Origin: Globisporangium splendens
Lineage: Eukaryota; Oomycota; Peronosporomycetes; Pythiales; Pythiaceae
NCBI GenBank assembly: GCA_006386115.1
Contig: VFIW01000040.1
Location: forward strand, 186,001-250,000
Direction of reading: 5' to 3'
Length of the DNA: 64,000 nt
Part shown: positions 10,750 through 21,763 of the stretch, in pieces
How positions within the stretch are numbered: the stretch's first letter is position 1
How the letters are laid out: every line of letters starts with the position of its first letter
The notes under the pieces: generated by a model
The model's input: only the letters and a program-made list of their open reading frames with translations
Told to the model about the DNA's origin: nothing
Database searches by the model: none
Made by a program: the position numbers and the translations under genes

Positions 10750-11559
10750 GGCGACCGGAGTTCCCTTCACGTCGCCAATACGAGTATGGCACGAGCACAG
10801 AATGCAGAATGGGATCAAGCCAGAAGGGGAAAGATGCATTTTATTGGCTGAAATTAATACATGCTATGATTTATAGCCAATTGAAGAGGGGAATAGGGAT
10901 GATTACGACGGAAATGTGTCCTTTTGACAGTGCCTCGATTACCTGCTCACAATAGCTGGTGTGGCCCACACAGAACAGCGAAATTCTGCTTCAACTCGAC
11001 ACAATCATGGCGGAAATGCCCACGATTGTTTATCGCCCCTCAGTCAAATTCATGCGCTCATGTGCAGTGGCGCGCGTGTTAATAAAAACGAAATATCCAC
11101 CACAGGATGATGCTCCATGAGCGAAACGTCCAGCGACATTGAAAGGTTCGGGAGAGCCGAAGACGCAAGTGCTTCATGTCCATTCATTTGGAGCCTTTGG
11201 ATCTGAACAGGTCTTTTCTTTGATATCCTGTGTGATATTTTCTTCGTTGAGTATCAAGTCGCCATGCTGATGGCAGTGAAGCTGTTTGTTCAAATTGGAA
11301 ATCTCTGCATGTGCTCGTTCTGGTTGTTGTGTCTGTGGTTGAAGTTGCCTGGAGGGTGTAGTGAATCACTGTACCTCGATAGGATTCCCAGCAAAGTCCA
11401 GCTGCTGTAGTAAGATACAATTAATTACGAAGATCGTCTACACACAAATGGCAGCAAAAATGGTCGAGCGACTTGACTCTGATGCAATCATGCGCATTGG
11501 AAAAGGACCAGGTTATCAGGAGTGTTGGGTCACCGAAGCTCAGCAAAGAGAGACGAGCT
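10750..11559. other. intergenic, no gene recognised (810 bp)
   Basis: Spacer between the VASt gene's 5' end and the 3' end of the polytopic membrane protein gene; AT-rich, short ORFs only. Confidence 0.5.
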
Positions 11560-14100
11560 CTAAACTGCATCTCTCTGGATTGAGGAGGTATGAAGGCAGG
11601 TTTCAGACTCGCCGCACGCCTCGAGATCGCCGTGGCCGTGATGGTGATGACCTACTCGCATGTCGTACTGCTTGCAGACGCCAAACAGGTGCTCGAGCGG
11701 TCGATCGCCGAGATGGCGCGCAAAGATCGCGTCGTCGGTCACGTCGTTTACGAGGCAATATTCCGAGTGGTCCCCAGACCAGTTGACGAAACGGTGCTCG
11801 AAATGGTGCAGTGGCACACACAAGTACGGGAAATCCGAGTACCATGACTCGTAGGACGGCACGTACCCATCCAGGTACTTGAGCGACGAGACCGGCGTGG
11901 TGCTCACCTTGGTGCGCAACGAGCGTCCGCGATTCAGGCCGATCACGTAGCGATTCCAGGTACGATACAACGATTTCAGGATCAGGAACGCGATCGTCAA
12001 GGTCGTGACGAGGACGATCGCGAGCACCAACGCGCGCATCATCTCGGTCTGCTCCTTTGTCTGGTAGTTGCGCTCAAACGGGAAGATGAGCTGCACGAGG
12101 TACTTTATGTACGCCTCGAACGTCGAGTGCGTGCCCGTGCGGTACTTGGCGACTTCCATCTGCGTCTGCTTGTCGAACGGCCAGCCGTCGTACCAGTGCC
12201 CCATCATGATCAGCGACGTCAGCGCCATAAACAGCAAGTGGTACCGCGACGCGCGCGCCAGTAGACCGTCGTACTTCGGCGGCACTTTCCACTTGCGCAG
12301 CAAACAGTACTTGTCCACCCAATAGTTCAAAAAGAGCGACAGCGCAGTGATCACAAGCCCCGTTGGGATCAGCGACTTGAAGAACAGCGCCGTGCCGACA
12401 GTCTTGGTGATCTGCGTGTACCGCTCGGCTAGTTGCCAGTACGTGCCCGAATAGTACTGGTTCAGCTTCTTCTGGGTCTTGGCTAACGGACCGTAAATCC
12501 ACTGCATAACGCGGTTGTAGACGCTCACGAGCTGGAGCACGGGCGTCGTGACCAGGTTGGCGATTAGGATCGCCTGAATCTGCAGCAAATTCTGCTCCGA
12601 GAGCACGTCCGTAAAGTCTGTGAGCAAATAAATAACAACGGCGCCGTTGAACACGCGGAAGAGCAGCATCTTGTTGAGCATCGAGAGCTGCTCGCGCTCC
12701 TTCGTCTGGTGCTGCTCGAGCAAATCCACGTAGTGCAGGATCTTGCAGCCGAGAATGTCCGTCACGGCAAGTGCGTACGCCAGAATGTACAGGTTCTTAC
12801 GGCGCTTGATCTCGGACGCATTGTCACCGACCACGTACAGCTCCTTGAGCATCATCGTGAAGTAGTAGACGCCGACCATCATGGCCACCACGATCACGAG
12901 ACTGAACATCTGCTGGGAGAAACGCTTCGGCCACTGCACGCCGACACTCTTCCACCGCACAGACGAAGGCTCGACGGCCTGCTCGATCTGGAGGATGTTG
13001 GTGCCGCGGAAGCGGAATTCCTTGGGCAATGCAGTCGCCGAGAAGTCGAATATGGTCGCGCACACGCCGACCTGGGTCTTCTGGATGCACTTGCGTTGCG
13101 CTTCCTCGGTCTCGAACATCACAAACACAGACCAGACCGGGTACTTGCCGTGCCTCAGGAACTTTTCGATCTTTCTCCGCTGCAAGTACAATTCGCGCGT
13201 CCAGTACTCGAGGTCGCGAAACATGGAAAACTTCTGGCAAAAGCGCTTCAGCAACGACGGGTGTGGCGGAGGCAGCGGGCCGTCAATCGCGCGTTGCAGC
13301 GCCGCGTCGGTGACGGTGCGCTCCGACGACTCCATGCGCAGCATCTCTTCCATGTACCGCTTGTGTGCGAGCGCCGAGAGCAGCTCGTGGTTGTTCACCG
13401 CCACGGTCACGAACTTGACCTGGCCGAACTGGCTGAAGAACTCTTTCCACTCATCGGGGCTCCACGCATCGTGGTCTGGATCCTTCACGACGATCGAATA
13501 GTCCGCAGCCGTCTGCTCCAGCTCGTCGATGTACGCTTTTACCCGCTCTTGGATGAGCCCCGACACGATCGTGTACAGCGAGAGGATGACCAGCACGATC
13601 AAATCGACGTGCAGCTGGCCGAGAATGACGGGGCAATTGTTTGCCTTCATATTCTCGCCACTCGCGACGGTGTCCGTTTGCCGCGTGCACGCCGCCGTGC
13701 CCCAGATGCGGATATCCAACTTGGTATCGTCATCCAGCGTGCGCTCGAAGAGCGGCCCCGAGTACGCGTCACTGAGAAAGTACACGATCGATGGCATGGA
13801 CACTGCCGCGAGCACGAACATGAGCAAACCGAGCTGTAGCAGCGTGCGGAAATAGAGCCCAATGCCGATGCCGAACGCGTAGAGATCGCGCAGCGACGTG
13901 CCCCAGACCGGGAAGAGCTCGCTGCCCGTCGAGTCTTCGCCCATTTCAACCATGCGGTACGTGCGGGTCTTCTCGTCGTAGAACCTGCGCGGCAGGATCA
14001 CGGTCTCGAGCCATTTCTTGGCGACCTCGACGCTCGGCTTGTCGTACTGGTCCAGGCTCGACGCCGCGTGGGACATCATGCGCGGCCGATCCATTTCCAT
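11560..14100 (-). CDS. polytopic membrane protein, OSCA/TMEM63 (CSC1)-like
   Basis: An 846-residue intronless protein from the ATG at 14100 (the frame stays open 81 codons further upstream, but that part is compositionally poor). About ten hydrophobic segments are visible, e.g. GLYFRTLLQLGLLMFVLAA, LHVDLIVLVILSLYTIVSGL, MFSLVIVVAMMVGVYYF, FNGAVVIYLLTDF and ALVLAIVLVTTLTIAFLIL. Between the early helices lies a soluble RRM-like module (WSPDEWKEFFSQFGQVKFVTVAVNN ... YPVWSVFVMFETEEAQRKC), the arrangement typical of OSCA/TMEM63 channels. A His-rich stretch near the C-terminus (GHHHHGHGD) is notable. Probably a mechanosensitive or calcium-permeable channel relative, but this is inferred from topology; an anoctamin-like relative is the main alternative. 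Confidence 0.6.
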   Translation of the reverse strand: MEMDRPRMMSHAASSLDQYDKPSVEVAKKWLETVILPRRFYDEKTRTYRMVEMGEDSTGSELFPVWGTSLRDLYAFGIGIGLYFRTLLQLGLLMFVLAAVSMPSIVYFLSDAYSGPLFERTLDDDTKLDIRIWGTAACTRQTDTVASGENMKANNCPVILGQLHVDLIVLVILSLYTIVSGLIQERVKAYIDELEQTAADYSIVVKDPDHDAWSPDEWKEFFSQFGQVKFVTVAVNNHELLSALAHKRYMEEMLRMESSERTVTDAALQRAIDGPLPPPHPSLLKRFCQKFSMFRDLEYWTRELYLQRRKIEKFLRHGKYPVWSVFVMFETEEAQRKCIQKTQVGVCATIFDFSATALPKEFRFRGTNILQIEQAVEPSSVRWKSVGVQWPKRFSQQMFSLVIVVAMMVGVYYFTMMLKELYVVGDNASEIKRRKNLYILAYALAVTDILGCKILHYVDLLEQHQTKEREQLSMLNKMLLFRVFNGAVVIYLLTDFTDVLSEQNLLQIQAILIANLVTTPVLQLVSVYNRVMQWIYGPLAKTQKKLNQYYSGTYWQLAERYTQITKTVGTALFFKSLIPTGLVITALSLFLNYWVDKYCLLRKWKVPPKYDGLLARASRYHLLFMALTSLIMMGHWYDGWPFDKQTQMEVAKYRTGTHSTFEAYIKYLVQLIFPFERNYQTKEQTEMMRALVLAIVLVTTLTIAFLILKSLYRTWNRYVIGLNRGRSLRTKVSTTPVSSLKYLDGYVPSYESWYSDFPYLCVPLHHFEHRFVNWSGDHSEYCLVNDVTDDAIFARHLGDRPLEHLFGVCKQYDMRVGHHHHGHGDLEACGESETCLHTSSIQRDAV

Positions 14101-14596
14101 TGCGAATGGCTGCCTCTCTTGCGAGCGAAACGAAGGCTGCTGGGAAAAACGCAAGTGCCACGTGGACTGGGGCTGCTGTGTGTGTATGTAAATGCGCCAG
14201 CGCTGGAAGGAGTCGCGCTTGTGCAGAGTCACCGAGAGAATGCGCGCGTCGCGCCTTGATGCATCCAACGAGCTGCTCAAGCGACGCTTTTTGACGAATG
14301 TACCTGCTCGCTTCGGGCGAGAAAGGCTCGAGGTTTGTCCCACTCTTGAGTTGGGTTTGACCCGAATCGCGAGGTGGGGTCACCCATATCTTTCTGATTT
14401 GGATAAGTCACCCCGACAAGTAAACATCAATGGGTTAAATTAATCCAAAAAATCATGAGAGCGCATGATTGCGCTTGCAGAAATGGGCCAAGATCTCGCG
14501 GTTTGTGTGGTGCAAATCTGTTCGGATGCTGACAAGGAAACGCTATTTCGAGCGCAGCACTGCGCTCAATTGTGTTCGTTGACGGCGAAACGGCTG

Positions 14597-16007
14597 TTAG
14601 TACTGAGGTTGCTGCTGTCGCTCGAGGTGGCGTTGCTCAGCCTCCAGTCGTCGGCGCTGGAACTGCACCACGCATTTACACAACAGAGCAGCATTGAGTG
14701 ACACACACACACACACACCTGGTTATCATGATGGCACACCAGCACGATGGCAGCGGATTCGATTGGGCAAATTCAGTACCTTGAGGGACTTGAGCTCCTC
14801 TTCGGTCAGGACGACTTGGAACTCAAACGTCCAGCATTCCGGATTCTGAGGATCCAGAATTGGGATGGCTGCAGGACCGCGAACATAGTGACCGGGCTCG
14901 GTACACGCGCGCAATTCCAGGGACGCTTCCTCAGCGATCTCCGCACCGACATCTGCAACGCGTACCCCGGATTAAAAACGAAGCCATTCGCAAACGAAAA
15001 GTGTGCAAGAATAGAAAAGTAAAAGGCTTATACGCTTGCAGTCGGCGCTCGTCTTGCGGTGTGGACGGCTGCTGCGAGTGCAAGAGGTGCAAGGAGCTCC
15101 GAGCGATGCGACGGCGCTCCCATTTGTAAGTCGGTTTCGGTGCCCGTGTGATCCGGATCTCCTTGCTCTTGCGACCAACTACGATCGGCTTTTGCGAGTT
15201 ACGAGACTTTGCAGCGCCATGCAACGGCACGATGTGTGGTGGCCTGGCATTATTAAAATGAGCAAAGAAGATATCCGCATTATTAAGACAACAGGATTTT
15301 TTTCTCTTCTGCAAAACACAAGTGAGACAAGACACAAACACGGATTGAAGACCCAAAAAGCTACTGCGCCGGGTCGCCATCGGGCTTGGAAGGTGCTGCA
15401 CAGCAGCCTCGAGTCGTGTCACTTGCTTCTCCACAATCACTTCAAGCGGACCCGGACGCAGCGTGCGACGGAACGCCTCTACTTCCTCAATTCGACCCAA
15501 GATGCTCGCACACAATTCAAACGCCTGCACAACACAAGCGCATAAGTCACAGACTGTATCGGAATGGTGAGCGCTACTTGGATTTAGCGTTCCAAGTGTG
15601 TACCTCATGTGAACCTCCCGCTGGAGGTGACGCCGCCAGGGTATGGATCAACACATCCACTGCCACAACACCAAAAAAACACTCAATAATCCTTCCTGTA
15701 TGGTATCTTGTGTGCAGTAGCTACTGCAAAGGCAGCCACCAAGAGAGCAACTGCGACCTCGAGCAACAAGCATACCTTCGCGAACCAGTGCTGGGAGTTT
15801 CGTGACACTCAGTCCACCATCGGTCTCTTCACGTCCTTGCACTGCTTGGTCGTCATCGCCTGCACTACCTTCACGCTCATCCTCAGGCACCTTTGAGGAC
15901 TCCCTCCTTACCGCATGAGCTGTGCTGCGGCGCGCATTCTCATCACTGAAGCCATGCTTCTCCATCACGGTCTTCAACATTGTTGGTGAGTGCCCTTTCA
16001 AGGTCAC
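14597..16007 (-). CDS. unrecognised multi-exon gene with C-terminal coiled coil
   Basis: Exons that can be placed: 16007-15776 (starts MTLKGHSPTMLKTVMEKHGF), 15659-15604 (VDVLIHTLAASPPAGGSHE), 15524 to about 15355 (AFELCASILGRIEEVEAFRR...), a middle exon near 15250-15040 (KSKEIRITRAPKPTYKWERRR), 14952-14780 (EIAEEASLELRACTEPGHYVRG...LTEEELKSLK) and 14662-14597 (FQRRRLEAEQRHLER..., stop TAA). Introns 15660-15775, 15525-15603 and 14663-14779 have clear GT..AG borders and keep frame. The borders on either side of the middle exon are unresolved because no clean donor/acceptor pair keeps phase. The last intron contains a (CA)n tract. The C-terminal exons are charged and helical. No family recognised. 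Confidence 0.5.
14701..14718. repeat. (CA)9 microsatellite
   Basis: Eighteen bases of pure alternating ac at 14701-14718, inside the last intron (14663-14779) of the unrecognised minus-strand gene. Confidence 0.9.
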
Positions 16008-16229
16008 ACACTGAAACGTATGGGTCTTCTATTAAATATGTCTACAGTAAGTGCGATAACATACAATGCGGTACTATCTTTGAATGCTTTTATTACAAGA
16101 CTATGCTTCTAATAGAAGCCCTCTGTTTGTGTTGTCGATGATCTAGAAAAGCCGAAGAAGATCAAAACAGGAAGGAAGCGTTCGCCATTTCCTGCTTCTC
16201 TCCTCCCTCTCCCTCTGTGTGTGACCATC

Positions 16230-17532
16230 ATGACGACGGCGCAACTGATGATCAAGCTCGTGAGCAGCGGCTCCGAGACGCTTGCGCTGTCCGTGGACAA
16301 CTTCGCGGACGCGACGGTGCTCGCGCTCAAGCAGCTGATCGAGGCGAAGGACGCGGTGCGGTTCCCAATCGCGGCTCAGCGTCTGATCTTCCAGGGCCAG
16401 ATCCTGCAGAACGAGAAGAAGCTGAGCGAGTACAATGTGGAAGACGGGTGCGCGATCCACTTGACGCTCACGCCGGGCGTCGCGCGTGCTTCTGCGCCTG
16501 TGGCTGCAGCTCCGACGGCGATTTCCATTGAGCCACAGCTGCGCGCGTTCTTGCAGCAAATGCGCGCTGATTCCGGGTATGTGACGGCGATCCAGACGAT
16601 GCAGAAGATCTGCGAAAACATTATCAACCACCCGCACGAGGAGAAGTATCGCAAGCTGCGTTTGGCGAATGCGGCGCTGAAAACGCGTTTGCTCGATCGC
16701 ATTCGAGGCACCGACTGTGTGAAACTATTGGGGTTCCAAGAAGGTGTGGAGCAGGTATGTCTAATGCATGTGTGAAGGCGCACATGCTTCGGAGGTTAAT
16801 GCGTAGCGTGTGTATTTCGTTGTATAGGGTCACCTTGTGCTCGTGCCAACGGCGGAGAAATGGGAATGTTTGGTTACGGGGAAGCGCGTGATTGATGAGG
16901 CTCTCGCATCGTCTGGATCAGCAGGATTCAATGCCGCGCCTTCGTTTGGTGCCCCCGGGTTTGGCGCCGGCGCGGCAGCAGGAAACGCCAACTGGGCTGC
17001 ACAAGCTCAGAGTATGCTGCAAAACCCGATGATGGCGCAGATGCTGCAAAACGACCCAATGATGCAGCAAATGGCGCAACTGAACCCGATGGTCGCGCAG
17101 GCGCTTCAGAATCCGTCCATGCTGTCGCAGCAGTTGCAAATGCTGCAACAGAACCCCGCGATGATGCAGCAAATCAACCAAATGATGCAAGATCCAAATG
17201 CGATGGCGCGCATGCAACAGATGCTTGGTGGGGCAGGCTTCGGTGGCGGCTTTGGAGGTGGATTTGGCGGATCGCCTTTCGGAGCAGCAACTCCAGGTTC
17301 TGCTGCATCCAATCCGTTTGCGCCAAGCGCAGCACCAAGTAATCCGTTTGCGGCAGCTCCACCAACAGTCCCTGCAGCACCAACAGCTCCAGCCGCACCT
17401 GCACCCTCAGCAGCGCCAGCCCCACCGGCTCCTGCAGCAGCACCTGCTCCCTCACCCGCTGCCACTGATGAGACTACGTTCGATGAAAACGAAATCGCAG
17501 ACGCCATCGCGCGCTCGCTTCAAGACCACTAA
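16230..17532 (+). CDS. UBL-PUB-STI1 protein (ubiquilin-like, p97-adaptor-like)
   Basis: Two exons, 16230-16754 and 16828-17532 (intron 16755-16827, gtatgt...tatag), give 409 residues. Residues 1-83 form a ubiquitin-like domain (LIFQGQILQNEKKLSEYNVEDG). About 105-205 form a PUB/PUG domain (INHPHEEKYRKLRLAN, GTDCVKLLGF, LVLVPTAEKWE), a fold that binds the C-terminal tail of p97/VCP. About 245-330 are Met/Gln/Pro-rich STI1-type repeats (NPMMAQML, QNDPMMQQM, DPNAMARMQQMLGG) as in ubiquilins. A Gly then Pro/Ala-rich linker follows, and the end ENEIADAIARSLQDH resembles a ubiquitin-interacting motif. The likely role is to shuttle ubiquitinated clients between p97 and the proteasome. A polyadenylation-like aataaa follows about 30 bp after the stop. 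Domain calls are firm; the combination is unusual. Confidence 0.85.
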
Positions 17533-18509
17533 TGCGCACACAATGCTGACAAGAACAGAATAAATACTATCCGTTTGATGTTGTTGTTGCTTCCGTTGTC
17601 TTCATTGAGACACGAGACCATCCGTATCATATCGGTTGTCAGCGAGCTATGAGCTCGTATACAGTGCACGCACGCCGCATTAGAATGCAAAGGCACCGCG
17701 GGGTGTACTATAGGAATCTTGCATGGGCAATGCGAGAACAGTGGCGGCGTCCGCAATTGTAGGGAAGGAAGGAGCAAGAACAACGCACCTGTTACGATGG
17801 CGCACAGGAGCACACACCGGTATATTTAGTATCCCCAGGCAATGCGCAGCGTTCTCCACTATGCGGACGCATGGCAATGCTCTTTGATCCGATCTTCTTG
17901 TGTCTTTGGCACTTGGATCAGGACGCGATCGTCCTGTGTGTGTTGGACATCATCATCCTTGGCTGAATGCATGTCGTTCTTATCGGAGCCACGACGTGCG
18001 AATAACAACTTTTCCCTTCCCGAATTCGATACAATTTGCTATTCCCACTTTGTCCCAAATATGACGTGCAAATACTAATAAATCAACTCAGCCTATTGGA
18101 CCAGCGCCAACAAGTAGAAAGTGGAGCATCGATGCTGGTCCGTTAGCCTTTCTCCAGGTGGGTCGTGGTGATTGGCCGAAATGCGGCGTCCGATCCCCCT
18201 CCACCAATAACACATCAGGCGCCTGAAAGAAGCGCCAATTCTGCACGCACTGCCACCCGCCCAAAGCAGCAGAGGCGTCAAGTGCCGCTCGCTCCCCGTG
18301 CTCCCCACCGCCTTCTGCGCATCCGTGCATCCGAAAACCCTACGCGCTCCTCGCTTCCGTCCGTCTGCGTCTGTTGTCCGTCAGTGTTTGGCGCCTTCGC
18401 TTTTTTTTTCTGCAAACAGGCGCGTGCGGTGGAAGAAAACGACAAGAGAAACAAGCAAGTCAACACACAGGTTCCGATACCAGTATACAACATTGAGGTG
18501 TAGTGTGCG
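17533..18509. other. intergenic, no gene recognised (977 bp)
   Basis: Between two plus-strand genes. Only short ORFs; a T-run near 18400 precedes the next start. No RNA gene or repeat recognised. Confidence 0.5.
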
Positions 18510-21397
18510 ATGATGGTGAGCGAGCAGAAACATGGGTTGAATGGCAGCGGCGTGCTGAGCGGCAATCCCGTGCGCACGTCGAACGGCGTCAACCACGCGG
18601 CCAGCGCGCTGGCGACCGCGACGTCCATGACGACGACGAGTGTAGCGGCTTCTTCTGCGACAGATGCGAAAGCTTCGAGTAGTGCGATTAGTACCGGCAA
18701 CAATCTGATGGACTCGGCAGCGGCGATGAATCAGTCGATGGACATGAGCTTTGCGACGGCGAGTTCGATGGCCGCGAGTGCAGATCCGATTGCAGCAGCA
18801 GCGGCGGCGGCGGCCGTGGGGCTCGCGGATCCGAATTCAACGAGTGCGCTTGGCGAAGCGATGGCGTTTGCAGCGCTGCCGTTCGATGAGAATCTGATGA
18901 ATTTGCCGCATGGAAATGGCGGCAGCGCCGCGAATTTCTTCATTGACACAGCGATGCTAGCCCAGCAGATTGCAGCCGTCGTCGCCGATGAGAAGAAACT
19001 CTCTGATGTGAGTATATGCATGCCTTTGTTTTTTCAACGCATGCTACGTGTTTTACGTTTTTTTGGCATGGCGATTGACTCAAAATGTTAAAAACAACCT
19101 ACAGAATATTATGGATTTAATGCCGCCGCCGATGCCGATCGTGACGAGTGGCGCCGACCTTGCGACCAGCGGGATGCTGACTTCGACGACTGCATCTACG
19201 ACGACGTCGATGTCGCTAACGACGCCGTTGGCGCCGCCGCCGGAGCTGATGATGCGCGCGCTATCGCCCCCGATGTCGCTGCTTCCAGAATTATCACAAC
19301 TACACCCCGTGCCGCCTTTGTCCCTTGACGGCAGCAGTACCATCCAGACAACTTCGACGGTAAGCGTGGCAACGAAAGCGCCTGTCAAGGCGGAACCAAC
19401 CCAGCCACCTGCATCTGCGCCAGCTCCTGTGCCAGTGTCTGCACCAGCCGTCGCTGCCACGCCACTCCCACTACCACCTTCCATTCTCGACGACCGAAGA
19501 AAACCAGTCATCAACAACCACGCAGCGCTCTTGAAAAAGGTACAGTCGAATCTTATAGCACAGCGCTTTCATGACAACTTATATTGACTTTGATTTTATT
19601 CTTTAAACGTAGCGAAAAAGTGCGGAAGCCTTTGGAGACATCAAGTCGGAGCACAGTTTGCCAACCGCATCGTCTCTGGCGGCATTGAGCAGCTTGAACC
19701 CTGGATCCAGCACGACGAGCAACAATGGAGTAATGAGTACGGCAGCAGCCGTGGCGGCAGCAGCGCGCGAAAAAGTGATGAAAGAACCACAGTCTGGGGA
19801 TCTCTACGAGTGCGTGATCACAAAACGAAATGGTGGTCTGGGACTGACGCTCGCGTGCGTCGACGATCATGTCCAAATCACAGGATTGGCGCCAGACACA
19901 CCTGCTGCCAATAGTGGCATTTGCGTCGGCGATACACTTGTTGCCGTCTCGGGACTCCCAGTGCGCGGGCTTCAATTTTCCACAGTCATCGGCCGTTTGA
20001 AATCGACGTCGCGCAGTTCCGTTGTGCTCAAACTCCGAAGAAATCCATGTACGTAACTTCAACTCGATGAATTGTTTTAACTGGGGGCTGGTTTCTAAAC
20101 GGGACACTGTTACGTTGCTTTTACTATGCCAATAGTTCGCCAGAATGCAGGAGGGTCGGCTCCATATCGCGGCATCAAACGACCTGCTCGCCCAGCATCC
20201 AAAACCTCAGAGAGCAATAGCGCAAACGTGTTGTCGAGTAAAAGTATGGCGCTAGAGACACGTCTTGGTGGTGCTGGCATGAATGGTGCAAATGGCAGTA
20301 TGCTGAATGGTGCCGGCAATGGCGTCGACGATGCCCACCATCACCCGCACGGTGTCCATGCGAGCCATTTGAACCATTTGCATATGAAAGTGGAGCCGAT
20401 GAACTCGTCGTATTTCCCGACCGATGCATCCATTTTGACGATGGGTCCGTCGTCTGCGCTACTTTCATCCCAATCCGTGACATCATTGCCTGGAAGCGCC
20501 GAACTGCAATGGAAAGTGTCTACAGAAGAGAAAGATCGATATTTCGCGGAGTGTCGAGCGCTGAAGCACGAATTGGCATGTGCGATACTCGCTCGACGCT
20601 CAGAGAAGCGACACGCAGAGGAGTACGCTGGTCAATTGCAGGAGGTCGTTGACAAATTCCAAAGTGACATGAAGGCTCTGCTGAAGACGCCGCCTTCCTC
20701 GCTCTCTGGCAGCAACGGTAGTAGCAACGAAGACCTCGTGGCGCTTCGACAGAAACTTCTCGAGGTGAATCACGCATTAGCAAGACAGCAAACCGAGATC
20801 TTGGAGTTGAAAGAGCGCGAGACACGGCATGCACTTCCCGAAAGCCAGCGTGTGAAATGGCAGATCGTGATGCTGATCAAGAAAAGCATGTACCAGTTGG
20901 ATCTAAAGACTCTGGCTGTGGTGTCATCTTCTGCATCCTCGGCCGGTTCTTCCGCGTCGTCGTCGCCGGTACCAACCTTGGCGAGTTCGATTTCGAAGAC
21001 CTCTATGACAGAGAAAGAGCCGCCAGTAAAGAAGCAGACGTTTGAAGAACGACTCGATGGCATTCGTCCAAGTGTTTTCGAGCTGCTTTTCCGACAGGAC
21101 ATGAAAGTTCCTGCCATGGCCACAGCCCCATCGATCGGACTGGATTTGGACGCCAAGGCGTGCACACAGGTAAACCTCTCGTTTTCGGAGTATCTGTTTG
21201 ACTTGATGCAATTTGGAGGCTTACGTTGTTGTCCTATTGTTTGTAGATGCTCGGTTGGAACTTGCGCGAAGTCGTGTCGCAGGGAAACGTAGGATACGTG
21301 GTATTTGTGGAGAATTTTGTGCACGTCAAGTACCTGCGCGCGGAGGAAGCTCTGGTGATTTCGTGGCAGTTTAACGTCCAAGAGTACAACTATTAAG
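18510..21397 (+). CDS. PDZ-domain and coiled-coil protein of unknown function
   Basis: Five exons: 18510-19007, 19105-19539, 19613-20048, 20136-21169, 21248-21397; the four introns (97, 73, 87 and 78 bp) all have GT..AG ends and keep frame, giving 850 residues. The first two exons are low-complexity Ala/Ser/Thr/Met and Pro-rich. Exon 3 encodes a PDZ-like domain (YECVITKRNGGLGLTLACVDD, ITGLAPDTPAANSGICVGDTLVAVSG). Exon 4 starts with a disordered basic/His region, then a coiled coil (KHELACAILARRSEKRHAEEYAGQLQEVV, LRQKLLEVNHALARQQTEILEL) and a conserved-looking helical block (KWQIVMLIKKSMYQLD, FEERLDGIRPSVFELLF). The last exon is a compact C-terminus (GYVVFVENFVHVKYLRAEEA). Probably a scaffold; a transcriptional role is possible given the disordered N-terminus. 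Confidence 0.75.
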
Positions 21398-21763
21398 GAG
21401 CGATCGAGAGGGAGAGAGAGAGAGAGGCAAACGACACACATCAGTAGTAAGCGAAGCAAGCGCAGCAGTAGCAGACACAGAATAGTAGTAGACCAACGAA
21501 GACGCGGCATGTAGAGACATCATCCATCAACCCGTAGACCACCAGCACACACCCACATCAGAAGCACGTTCGTCATTCGTCCCCCACTTCATGGAGATTG
21601 TAATAAAGCATGAAGGAAATCCCCAGCTGCTCTTTCTTGCTTGGGTCGGGTCCTTTATTTACAAAAATTCAACCAACAAGGCTCGCATTACCTCAGGCAA
21701 CAACGTGCCATTTTTTCTGGACCATGCAGGCTTCGATTGTGTGACTTTGTGCTTCTCTGTGCG
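21398..21763. other. 3' flanks of convergent genes, including a (GA)n tract
   Basis: 366 bp between the plus-strand PDZ gene and the minus-strand nucleotidyltransferase gene. A GA-rich purine run lies at about 21406-21426 and aataaa at 21602. No gene recognised. Confidence 0.6.
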
